Assembly: GCA_013812265.1 (NCBI GenBank)
Contig: JACCTQ010000236.1
Span: 1 to 9,347 of the forward strand
From: Actinomycetota bacterium
Lineage (GTDB): Bacteria > Actinomycetota > Thermoleophilia > Gaiellales > Gaiellaceae
Length of the DNA stretch: 9,347 nucleotides
Direction: 5' to 3'
A model generated the notes under the pieces. The model was not told where the DNA came from and did no database searches. It saw nothing but the letters and a program-made list of their open reading frames with translations. The position numbers were made by a program, and so were the translations under genes. This document shows, one piece after another, positions 1 through 6,305 of this stretch (the stretch's first letter is position 1; each line of letters begins with the position of its first letter).

Positions 1-167
1 GGCTGCTGGATCGCGTCGAGGGCCGTGCGGCGGAGCCGATCGCCGGCCAGGAGTCGCACATGATCGCCCGGGCGGCGTCGGCGAGCGCGCTGGTGCACGT
101 GCCACGAGGTGAAGGGGAGATTCTCGCCGGCCAGGACGTGCGGTACGTCCAGCTCGCTCCTTGGTGA
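1..167 (+). CDS. moeA: Molybdopterin molybdenumtransferase MoeA, C-terminal end (partial)
   Basis: Only the last 54 codons are in the window, read in the frame whose codons begin at position 3 and ending at TGA 165-167; the gene starts off the left edge. MoeA inserts molybdate into adenylated molybdopterin, the last step of molybdenum cofactor synthesis, in the cytoplasm. The visible part matches the MoeA C-terminal beta domain (domain IV): a Gly-Gln-Glu-Ser-His segment, then MIARAASASALVHVPRGEGE, then ILAGQDVRY. This corresponds to the usual pattern of a small-residue helix with an Asn/Ser-Ala-Leu step, an acidic 'P-x-G-E-G' turn and 'L-x-A-G-x-x-V'. It converges on the M28-like gene with 22 bp between the two stops. 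The presence of moaC at the other end of the window supports the Moco assignment. What is seen is short, so the family call rests on this one domain. Confidence 0.8.
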   Translation, partial: LLDRVEGRAAEPIAGQESHMIARAASASALVHVPRGEGEILAGQDVRYVQLAPW

Positions 168-189
168 TCTCGGTCGTCCGAAGCCGGTC

Positions 190-2091
190 TCACCCGACCG
201 TCTCGAGCTCTTCCGGCTCCGACTGTCTCGCTCGGCCGGTGCGATGAGCTCGGAGGAGGCGTCGCACCACGTTCCGAATCGGACCGCGCGGTGGCCGTTC
301 CCGTGCGCCCGGGTAAGGGGCGTACCGTCCTGCGGCCAGCGCGGCCAGCTGGCCGCTCGCCGCCAGCCAGGCGCCGAGCACGAGCACGAGCGGCAGGGGG
401 ACATACCCGACCGCGACGAGGGCAGCCATGTACCACGGGGCATCGAAGCCGAGGCCGAAGCGACCGGCAAATGATCCGATCAGAAGCAGCGGCCCCGCGA
501 GCCCTGCGCCGAGCACAGCGGCACGTGTCCAGAACGGGCGGTCACGCAGCTGGACGAGCCACAGCCAGGCGTGCAGCGAGGGGAGCAGGAAAAGCAGTGC
601 GAAGACGTTCGTGGCCACCGTGAGCAGTGCAACCACCGCCAGGGCCAGCAACGCGACCGTGTGGCCCGCGAGCTCCTCCTCGGCCGTTGCAGGACGCCGC
701 GGGAGGAGGCGTTCGCGGGCGACGAGCCAACCGAGCCCGGCGAGCAGGGCTAGGCCACCCAGCCACAGCACCGGCCAGTCGCCGGCAGCGGAGCTCTCCG
801 GGGCGAGCGGGCGGTTGACCCCGTCGGGCCAGGCCCCGAGCAGGCCGAGCAGTCCGAAGAGCAGGCCCGCCCAGGCCCAAAACCCCAGGCGGCTGCGAAG
901 GCTACGCCAGGCGGGGGCGAGCCTGATTCTGCGACGTCGGCAGCGCGCGAACAGGTCGACAGCGACGAAAAGAAACGGCACCAGCGCTCCCAGCAGCACG
1001 ATCTGAACCGCCCAGCCGGGTACCACCCGTGCTCCCAGGAACACGTGGCTACGCGTCTCGGCCCGTAGCTCGAGGCCCTGATCGAGGGACCCGAGCAGCG
1101 CCTGGGCCGAGTTTCCGACCTGAGCCAGGCGGGGCCGGCTGAGGTCGTCCCCCGTGTCCGAGACAGACGCGCCGGGGCGGTCAGGAGCTGTTGAGAGGGT
1201 CATGGCGGGAATGCCGCGGCTGACGAACGGCGCCTGCTCGTAGAGACTGAACGGGAATCCCAGATCAACGAGCTGCCGAAGCGCACTCGGCCGCTCCGGG
1301 AGCTGACCAGTCTGTTCGGCAATCCGTGCAGCGAGAGTCCGGAGAAACGTCGGACCGGGTGTGCGGGGGGCATCGCCAGCGAACTGGATCCGAGGCGGTC
1401 CGGGTCCCGCGATCGCATCGAGGTTGACCACGGCCACGATGCGGTCGCGGTAGGGTGACGTCTCCGCGAAGTGGTCGGCGCCGACTCCGCCGAAGGCGCC
1501 CGCGTCCGTCGAGAGAAAGATGACACTGCGTGCAGGACAGGAACTCTGCTGCGGCGCCTCGCCGAGGCAGATCCCTTGCGGGCTGGCGTACGAGCGGGCG
1601 AGCTCAACGAGCGCGGCGGTACCCGAGGCGTTGTCGTTGGCTCCCGGCCCCGCGCCCGTGCCGTCGCGGTGTGCCATCAGAACGATCGCCTCCGGTGACT
1701 GTCCCGGGGCGATCGCATAGACATTCTCCAGCCATACCCTGCCCAGGCCGGGTACGTCGGCTTCGAAGCGGTCGGATTCCGGTCGGAAGCGGAGGGAGGC
1801 GAGCTGATCTCGAAGCCACCCGGCTGCGGCGGTGGCGCCTGGCGTTCCAGGGCGGCGGTTCGGGTGCAGGCGCACGAGCTCGCCGGTCAGCGCGAGAGCC
1901 GAGTCGGAGTCGAACGCGGCCGGGAGGCTTGGCGGCGGCAGTGGTTGGGGCGTCCGCACGCTGAAAGCGGCGATCAGCAGCGGCATAGCGACGAGAAGCC
2001 AGGTTCCGCGATAGGTCCTCGCGTTGATCGGCCGCTCGAGCGAGCCTCGCCTGAGCCGCGGCCGCGGCGACCGAGGCCTGAGCGCCGTCAT
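190..2091 (-). CDS. Multi-pass membrane protein with degenerate M28-type peptidase ectodomain
   Basis: From ATG at 2091 the product is 633 aa; an in-frame ATG at 2133 would add 14 residues. I prefer 2091 because a TACTAT -10-like box lies just upstream, fitting a leaderless message, and neither start has a Shine-Dalgarno. Residues about 30-46 form one membrane helix. Residues about 60-335 form an M28-like domain outside the membrane: HRD at 141-143, a GANDNASGT segment with D153, NLD at 223-225, and a GIPA segment near 293. About seven further hydrophobic helices follow (roughly 358-382, 403-421, 439-457, 477-514 as two, 523-541, 552-587), then a basic tail. Active M28 enzymes carry a Glu-Glu pair after 'D-A' and a late His in 'S-D-H-x-P-F'. 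Here these positions read D196-A-G-A199 and Y-E-Q286-A-P-F, so the catalytic Glu, one zinc Glu and the last zinc His are absent. It is annotated as an M28-fold protein, probably not an active aminopeptidase. Substrate or role unknown. Confidence 0.85.
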   Translation of the reverse strand: MTALRPRSPRPRLRRGSLERPINARTYRGTWLLVAMPLLIAAFSVRTPQPLPPPSLPAAFDSDSALALTGELVRLHPNRRPGTPGATAAAGWLRDQLASLRFRPESDRFEADVPGLGRVWLENVYAIAPGQSPEAIVLMAHRDGTGAGPGANDNASGTAALVELARSYASPQGICLGEAPQQSSCPARSVIFLSTDAGAFGGVGADHFAETSPYRDRIVAVVNLDAIAGPGPPRIQFAGDAPRTPGPTFLRTLAARIAEQTGQLPERPSALRQLVDLGFPFSLYEQAPFVSRGIPAMTLSTAPDRPGASVSDTGDDLSRPRLAQVGNSAQALLGSLDQGLELRAETRSHVFLGARVVPGWAVQIVLLGALVPFLFVAVDLFARCRRRRIRLAPAWRSLRSRLGFWAWAGLLFGLLGLLGAWPDGVNRPLAPESSAAGDWPVLWLGGLALLAGLGWLVARERLLPRRPATAEEELAGHTVALLALAVVALLTVATNVFALLFLLPSLHAWLWLVQLRDRPFWTRAAVLGAGLAGPLLLIGSFAGRFGLGFDAPWYMAALVAVGYVPLPLVLVLGAWLAASGQLAALAAGRYAPYPGARERPPRGPIRNVVRRLLRAHRTGRARQSEPEELETVG

Positions 2092-2099
2092 TGGGCGGC

Positions 2100-2105
2100 T
2101 ATAGT
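2100..2105 (+). promoter_or_regulatory. Putative -10 box for the two-component operon
   Basis: TATAGT lies 36 nt upstream of the response regulator ATG (2142), predicting a leader of about 30 nt. The -35 region is weak (CCTGAG around 2077-2082). The core is the palindrome CTATAG at 2099-2104, which serves both strands, so the two divergent genes would compete for, or share, one site. Confidence 0.4.
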
Positions 2106-2106
2106 A
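2101..2106 (-). promoter_or_regulatory. Putative -10 box for the M28-like gene
   Basis: The minus strand reads TACTAT 9 nt before the preferred ATG at 2091, so a transcript would begin within a few bases of the start codon (leaderless or nearly so). No convincing -35 is visible. The box overlaps the + strand -10 of the response regulator. It also supports the choice of 2091 over 2133 as start. Confidence 0.4.
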
Positions 2107-2141
2107 GGCGAGCCGTCTCCGAGCGCCCGACATTGCGGCCC

Positions 2142-2837
2142 ATGCAGGACTCCGCGACCATCCTCCTCGTCGACGACGAGGAAGCCATCCAGAGGCTTCT
2201 AACGTACCCGCTCGAGCGCGACGGGTTTCGCGTCGTGCAGGCCAGGGACGGAGAGGAGGCGCTGCAGCGCTGGTCCGACGAGCGTGTCGACCTCGTCGTG
2301 CTCGATGTGATGCTGCCCAAGCTGGACGGGCTCGAGGTGTGCAGGCGAATCCGGGCGACGAGCTCCGTGCCCATCATCATGTTGACGGCACGTGACGACG
2401 AGCTCGACAAGGTGCTGGGTCTCGAGCTTGGCGCGGACGATTACATCACCAAGCCGTTCTCGATCCGCGAGTTCCGCAGCCGCGTGCGAGCCCTGCTGAG
2501 AAGGGCCGTCGCGCGCGAGCGGGGTGTCTCTTCCGAGCAGATCGAGCTCGACGGGCTGCGGATCGATGTGGCGAGGCGTTCCGTTGAGGCGCATGGCCGC
2601 CCGGTCGAGCTCACCTACGTCGAGTTCGAGCTGCTTCGCTTGCTCGCGTCCAATCCCGGGCGTGTCTATACGCGGCAGGTTCTGCTCGAGGGGTTGCGGG
2701 GCGGCTCGGAGTACCGTGATCCGCGCACGATCGACGTTCACGTGCGCCATCTTCGAGAGAAGCTCGAGCGTGAGCCGCGTGAGCCCGAGTTCATTCAGAC
2801 GGTGCGCGGCGTGGGCTACCGCTTCCGCGACCGGTGA
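2142..2837 (+). CDS. OmpR/PhoB-family response regulator
   Basis: The 231-aa product is the DNA-binding half of a two-component system with the next gene. The receiver domain spans residues about 5-120: acidic pair D11-D12, phosphoacceptor D55 in VVLDVMLP, T82 in MLTAR, and K104 in TKPF. A winged-helix DNA-binding domain covers about 130-231, with ELTYVEFELLRLLASNPGRV and the recognition-helix region DPRTIDVHVRHLREKL, closing with VRGVGYRF. All canonical residues are intact and the length is normal for the family. The start ATG at 2142 is chosen because it sits five codons before the first receiver strand; in-frame TTG codons further upstream would give an untypical N-terminus. No clear ribosome binding site is seen. 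Its stop overlaps the kinase start (GTGA). By layout it resembles MprA of mycobacteria, but the sequence alone does not fix the ortholog. Its targets may include the divergent M28-like gene and the downstream protease (inference). Confidence 0.95.
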   Translation: MQDSATILLVDDEEAIQRLLTYPLERDGFRVVQARDGEEALQRWSDERVDLVVLDVMLPKLDGLEVCRRIRATSSVPIIMLTARDDELDKVLGLELGADDYITKPFSIREFRSRVRALLRRAVARERGVSSEQIELDGLRIDVARRSVEAHGRPVELTYVEFELLRLLASNPGRVYTRQVLLEGLRGGSEYRDPRTIDVHVRHLREKLEREPREPEFIQTVRGVGYRFRDR

Positions 2838-4261
2838 ATCCGCTCCGCAGCGTCGGGCCGCGCCTCGCGCTCGGTGTTTTCGTGGCCGTGGCGGGGGCCC
2901 TCGTCATCGTCTACCTCATCCTCGTTCCGTCGCTCGAGCGGCGACTGGTGAACGCGAAGCTCAAGCAGCTCGAGCGTGCTTCGCTCAGCGTCGCACGCCA
3001 GGTGACGGGAGACGACCCCGCGACCCTGCAGTTCAGGGTCGAGGACGAGGCCAAGGCTCTCAACACCCGCATCGTGGTCTTCGACGTGAGCCGGACTTCT
3101 TCGCGGCCTCGGCTTCGCCCCATCGCCGATTCGGGCGAGGTGACCTCCGTCGACATCGGTCAGGATCGCATCGCGCTCGAAGCAGCCCGGGCGGTCGGCC
3201 CTCGGTCGGGCACCGTGAGGCGGGAGGGCGAGCGCTTTGCGGAGAGGGCCGTTCCGCTCGGACCCGGTGGCGCGAACGTCGTTCTGCTCTCTGCTTCGCT
3301 TGCAGGCTCGCTGGAGACCGTGGAGCTCGTCGAGCGGCGGCTGCTCGTCGGCGGCCTCGTGGCCCTGATGGCGGCTCTTCTGCTCGGCTACGGCGCGGCT
3401 TGGGCGTTCGCCCGGCGGATCCGCCGTCTCGAGCGCGCCGCCGACCGCATCGCCGGCGGCCGATTCGACGTTCCCGTAACCGACCGTGGATCCGACGAGC
3501 TCGCCGAGCTCGCGTCCGCGTTCGACCGCATGCGACAGCGTCTCGCCCAGCTTGACCGGGCTCGGAACGAGTTCATCGCCAACGCATCGCACGAGCTCCG
3601 CACGCCGCTCTTCTCGCTCAGCGGCTTCCTCGAGCTTCTGACCGAGGAAGATCTCGACGAGGAGACACGCCGTGAGTTCCTCGACACGATGCGCGAGCAG
3701 ACCGCGCGACTGACTCGGCTCGCGACGGACCTGCTTGACCTCTCGCGCCTCGATGCGGGACGGATCGCCGTGGATCGCCGGGCCGTTGACCTTGGCGCGG
3801 TCGCACGTTCCATCGCCCGCGAGTTTCGCGCGATTGCGCGGACAGAGGGAAGAGCGCTCGAGGTGGAAGGCGACGGCGCCGTCGCCTGTGCGGACGAAGA
3901 GCGCGTCGGTCAGATCGCGCGCATCCTGCTCGAGAACGCCCTGGTGCACACCCCTTCCGGTACGGCGGTGCGGATTCGCACCCGCGCCGGCGACGACGAG
4001 GCGGTGCTCGAGGTGGAGGACGAGGGCCCCGGCATCCCGGTCGAGCACCGGTCACACCTCTTCGAGCGTTTCTACCGGGTCGACGGCGCGGTGGCGTCAG
4101 GGAGTGGGCTCGGGCTTGCAATCGCGAGAGAGCTGGCCGAGCTGATGGGGGGCTCGCTCGAGCTGCAGACCGAGGCCGAAAAGACCGTGTTCATGCTCCG
4201 TTTGCGCGCACAGGAGGCCGTACCACCCACGTTTTCACGGGAAAACCAATTGGTGCACTAG
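2834..4261 (+). CDS. Membrane sensor histidine kinase (HAMP, HisKA, HATPase)
   Basis: The 475-aa product starts with GTG at 2834, overlapping the regulator's stop by 4 nt; no Shine-Dalgarno is seen, so translation is probably coupled. Order of domains: membrane helix about 11-31; an extracytoplasmic sensor segment about 32-169 that I do not recognise; second membrane helix about 170-192; HAMP linker about 193-243; HisKA with phosphorylated H253 in NASHELRTPL; then the ATP-binding domain with N-box N368 (LLENALVHTP), G1 D396 (DEGPGIP), F-box FERFYRV and G2 near 423 (GSGLGLAIA). All catalytic motifs are intact, so it should autophosphorylate and act on the partner regulator. The last 15 or so residues after the final beta strand are encoded by unusually AT-ended codons and contain palindromic DNA, which may reflect a regulatory site embedded in the gene end. 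The sensed signal is unknown; an HtrA protease directly downstream suggests envelope stress (inference). Confidence 0.95.
   Translation: MNPLRSVGPRLALGVFVAVAGALVIVYLILVPSLERRLVNAKLKQLERASLSVARQVTGDDPATLQFRVEDEAKALNTRIVVFDVSRTSSRPRLRPIADSGEVTSVDIGQDRIALEAARAVGPRSGTVRREGERFAERAVPLGPGGANVVLLSASLAGSLETVELVERRLLVGGLVALMAALLLGYGAAWAFARRIRRLERAADRIAGGRFDVPVTDRGSDELAELASAFDRMRQRLAQLDRARNEFIANASHELRTPLFSLSGFLELLTEEDLDEETRREFLDTMREQTARLTRLATDLLDLSRLDAGRIAVDRRAVDLGAVARSIAREFRAIARTEGRALEVEGDGAVACADEERVGQIARILLENALVHTPSGTAVRIRTRAGDDEAVLEVEDEGPGIPVEHRSHLFERFYRVDGAVASGSGLGLAIARELAELMGGSLELQTEAEKTVFMLRLRAQEAVPPTFSRENQLVH
4231..4258. repeat. Cluster of three short palindromes at the kinase gene end
   Basis: GTTTTC (4231-4236) and GAAAAC (4241-4246) form a perfect inverted repeat around ACGG. 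ACCAATTGGT (4245-4254) is a perfect 10-bp palindrome, and GTGCAC (4253-4258) is a third. They overlap end to end just before the kinase stop and ahead of the HtrA gene. No U-run follows, so a terminator is unlikely; an operator or processing site is possible. Confidence 0.45.
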
Positions 4262-4263
4262 GA
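4260..4263 (+). promoter_or_regulatory. Ribosome binding site for the TTG start of HtrA
   Basis: AGGA followed by 6 nt lies ahead of TTG 4270. It is the main support for starting the protease there rather than at ATG 4393, which has no Shine-Dalgarno. Confidence 0.45.
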
Positions 4264-4269
4264 AAGCTC

Positions 4270-5622
4270 TTGACGGACCAACCGGCTCCCCGAAAGAAGC
4301 TGCCCGGCCGAGTCCTACGTAGTTATCAGTATAGACAACAGATTCGAGGCGCCAACAGTTCCCCGCGCCGGCGCCGCTACAGTGATCCGCGCATGCGTCC
4401 GGGCTCTACCGTCGCCGTTGCGCTGCTTGCCGCCGTGATCGGCGGTGCGACGGTGCTTGCCCTCGGTAAGGCCGCCGGCTGGACCGGCGACCGGCGTACT
4501 GAGACCGTGGTCGTGGCCCCACCGGCGGTGGACGAGCGGACGAACTCGACCACTCCGACGGGTCCCAGGGCATCCGGCGGAACGCGCGCGAAGCCGCTAT
4601 CCGAGCTCGTTTTCAACCCCGCACGAACCTATGCCGACCGCTCCGCCGGGGTCGTCACCATCTATGCCACCTTCGGCTCGGGCGCCCTGGAGCCGGAGTC
4701 CCAAGGCTCGGGCTTCGTGGCCTCGCCCAAGGGGTACATCCTGACGAATGCGCACGTGATCACGAGCTCGTCCGGCCCGGACAGGGCGCGGCGCGCAAGC
4801 CGCCTCTACGTGGAGTTCGAGGACGGAGATCGCATTGCAGGAACGATCGTCGGCTGGGACATCTTCAACGACATCGGGCTTGTGAAAGTCTCGCCGCAGG
4901 CTCATCCGCTGAGGCCGGTGCCGCTCGGCGACTCGGCAAACGTCACCGTCGGCGAGCCGGTGTCCGCGATCGGCAGCCCTTTCGGGAACCAGAACACGCT
5001 CACCGTCGGCGTCGTCTCCAGCACCGGACGCTCGATCACGTCCCTCGCCTCCGACTATCGGATCGTCGACGCAATCCAGACCGACGCTCCGATCAACCAC
5101 GGAAACTCCGGCGGGCCGCTCTTCAATGCGCGCGGCGAGGCCATCGGCATCAACGCGCAGATCCGAAGCACCTCCGGACTGAACCAGGGGGTCGGATTCG
5201 CGATCCCCATCAACACGGCGAGGCGGGCGATGGATCAGATCGTCGCGACAGGCCGTGTCTCGTACGCATACGTGGGCGTTTCCACGGACGATCTCACGCC
5301 CACGCTGGCGCGCCATTTTCGCTACCGGGCTGACTATGGCGCCGTGGTGGCGTGCGTCACACCGGGCAGTCCTGGCGATCGGTCCGGTCTACGAGGCGGG
5401 AACCGCCAGGCGTTCAATGGCCGCCAGTTCGTCGAGGGAGGCGATGTGATCGTCGCCATCGACAACCAGCCAGTACGGGCCGGCGAAGATGTCGCTCGCA
5501 TCATCACGGAGCGCCTCCGACCGGGGGAGGTCGCGACCTTCCGCGTCGTCCGTGGGACCGAGCGTCGCACCGTCTCCGTCAAGCTGGCGGAGCGCCCGAC
5601 AGAGCCTTCGAGCGCCTGCTGA
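4270..5622 (+). CDS. Membrane-anchored HtrA/DegP-like serine protease with PDZ domain
   Basis: The 450-aa product from TTG 4270 is a cell-surface quality-control protease of the HtrA/PepD type (S1C). Residues 1-41 would be a basic cytoplasmic tail, 47-66 a membrane helix, 67-115 a Pro/Thr-rich linker. The trypsin-like domain follows, with the full triad H162 (TNAHVI), D201 (FNDIGLVKV) and S280 (GNSGGPLF). A PDZ domain covers about 335-440, with GDVIVAIDNQPV. It lies 8 nt after the kinase stop and probably belongs to the same transcription unit; in Mycobacterium, pepD likewise follows mprAB. The start is uncertain: TTG 4270 has an AGGA site at good spacing, but codons 16-40 are rich in A/T third bases (tat, aga, caa, agt), unlike the rest of the gene. 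ATG 4393, right before the membrane helix, would give 409 aa. The protease assignment is secure; the exact ortholog and substrates are not. Confidence 0.93.
   Translation: MTDQPAPRKKLPGRVLRSYQYRQQIRGANSSPRRRRYSDPRMRPGSTVAVALLAAVIGGATVLALGKAAGWTGDRRTETVVVAPPAVDERTNSTTPTGPRASGGTRAKPLSELVFNPARTYADRSAGVVTIYATFGSGALEPESQGSGFVASPKGYILTNAHVITSSSGPDRARRASRLYVEFEDGDRIAGTIVGWDIFNDIGLVKVSPQAHPLRPVPLGDSANVTVGEPVSAIGSPFGNQNTLTVGVVSSTGRSITSLASDYRIVDAIQTDAPINHGNSGGPLFNARGEAIGINAQIRSTSGLNQGVGFAIPINTARRAMDQIVATGRVSYAYVGVSTDDLTPTLARHFRYRADYGAVVACVTPGSPGDRSGLRGGNRQAFNGRQFVEGGDVIVAIDNQPVRAGEDVARIITERLRPGEVATFRVVRGTERRTVSVKLAERPTEPSSAC
4378..4383 (+). promoter_or_regulatory. Possible internal -10 box for HtrA (alternative start)
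   Basis: TACAGT ends 9 nt before ATG 4393, the arrangement expected of a leaderless promoter. A second candidate, TATAGA at 4330-4335, lies in the same AT-richer patch. Neither has a clear -35. If either is real, the protease has its own promoter and the codons from 4270 to 4392 would be largely untranslated. Confidence 0.25.
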
Positions 5623-5724
5623 CGCACTTCGCTCGCCCGTGGGGTTAGTTCCGCATCAGTCCGGGCAAAAGCGTGGTGACCGCGACTTTGCTCTTCAAGA
5701 CGACAAGCGACTTCGTCCGACGAG

Positions 5725-6147
5725 ATGACCGTGACCTCCGACGAATCCAGTGTGCGACTTACGATTCCCGCGAAGGCGGAGTACATCGCGCTCTGCCGCC
5801 TTGCCCTCGCCGGCCTCGCCCGCATGCGCCCGGTATCGGAGGAGACGCTCGCCGACCTCAAGCTGGCTCTGACGGAGGCGTGCTCGAACTCGGTCCGTCA
5901 CGCGTACAAGGGCGACGGTGAGGGAACCGTCGAGATCGTCTACCGACTCGAGCTGGACCGGTTGGTGATCGATGTTCTCGACGACGGAAAGGGCTTTTCG
6001 CTCGAGGACGCGCCGGGCGCCGAGGAGATGAACGAGAGCGGTCTCGGGCTCGCCATCATCCGTTCGCTCACGGATGAGCTCGAGGTGCGGGAGCGGGAGA
6101 ACGGGCGAGGGTCGATGATTCGTTTCGCCAAGGCTCTCAGCACCTGA
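5725..6147 (+). CDS. RsbW/SpoIIAB-like anti-sigma factor, ATP-binding kinase-fold protein
   Basis: The 140-aa product is a stand-alone GHKL ATPase domain of the anti-sigma serine kinase type. The N-box is ALTEACSNSVRHAY with E51 and N55, the G1 box is D86-D87-G-K-G-F, and the G2 box is SGLGLAII near 105-112. There is no dimerisation histidine domain and no membrane segment, and the length is normal for RsbW-type proteins. Known relatives bind a sigma factor and phosphorylate a STAS-domain antagonist in the cytoplasm. Neither a sigma factor nor a STAS protein is encoded in this window, so partners must lie elsewhere. The gene is 102 bp downstream of the protease and 158 bp upstream of treT. 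I see no convincing promoter or terminator in 5623-5724. ATG 5725 is the natural start; GTG 5731 is a weaker alternative. The role in general stress control is an inference from family and neighbours. Some relatives in Streptomyces have other regulatory functions. Confidence 0.88.
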   Translation: MTVTSDESSVRLTIPAKAEYIALCRLALAGLARMRPVSEETLADLKLALTEACSNSVRHAYKGDGEGTVEIVYRLELDRLVIDVLDDGKGFSLEDAPGAEEMNESGLGLAIIRSLTDELEVRERENGRGSMIRFAKALST

Positions 6148-6169
6148 GAAACACAGCGCCGCGTGTCGC

Positions 6170-6175
6170 TATGCT
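6170..6175 (+). promoter_or_regulatory. Putative -10 box for treT
   Basis: TATGCT lies 130 nt before the treT start, and transcription would begin near 6182. No good -35 is visible (region around 6147-6152 reads AGAAAC). The predicted leader would open with the hairpin described next. Confidence 0.3.
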
Positions 6176-6183
6176 GCGCGCGG

Positions 6184-6237
6184 GTCTGGAAGACATGCTC
6201 GATCGAACATTGCCGTCCGCGAATTCCTGGTCGAGCA
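6184..6237 (+). promoter_or_regulatory. Two tandem hairpins in the treT leader
   Basis: GTCT-gga-AGAC (6184-6194) forms a small 4-bp hairpin. One base later, TGCTCGATCG (6196-6205) can pair with TGGTCGAGCA (6228-6237) as a 10-bp stem with two G-U pairs around a 22-nt loop. No U-run follows the stem, so a simple terminator is unlikely. Its place in the 158-bp gap before treT suggests mRNA stabilisation or leader control. No known riboswitch class is recognised. Confidence 0.35.
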
Positions 6238-6290
6238 CCCAGAGGCTTGATGTGAGACGAGCGCACGCCCATCCCACGGCAACTCTCTAG

Positions 6291-6296
6291 AGGGAG
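6291..6296 (+). promoter_or_regulatory. Ribosome binding site of treT
   Basis: AGGGAG lies 9 nt before ATG 6306 and fixes the treT start. It is partly inside the palindrome CTCTAGAG (6285-6292), which could mask it if folded. Confidence 0.6.
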
Positions 6297-6305
6297 TCGA
6301 GGCGA

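Noticed and set aside
163..194. GGTGA...TCACC inverted repeat between the convergent moeA and M28-like genes as a terminator
   Set aside because: The arms are only 5 bp apart from a weak CGG/CCG inner match, the loop is mismatched and no U-run flanks it on either strand.
2524..3555. 343-codon + strand frame across the regulator-kinase junction
   Set aside because: It is out of frame with both genes; its product is Arg/Ser-rich shadow sequence.
2816..4048. 410-codon open frame on the minus strand opposite the histidine kinase
   Set aside because: It lies wholly opposite a gene with intact family motifs, has a low-complexity charged translation with no recognisable domain, and is typical of antisense frames in high-GC DNA.
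5609..5635. CGAGCG...CGCTCG hairpin over the protease stop codon
   Set aside because: A 6-bp stem with a 15-nt loop and no U-run is expected by chance in this base composition.
5623..5724. SigB-type promoter (GGGTTA near 5642) ahead of the anti-sigma gene
   Set aside because: No matching -35 element (GTTT-like) at the proper distance; the match is too short to call.
6171..6290. 39-codon small ORF in the treT leader
   Set aside because: No ribosome binding site, the ATG is inside the likely -10 box, and the peptide has no hydrophobic or other recognisable pattern. Regulatory RNA is the better explanation.
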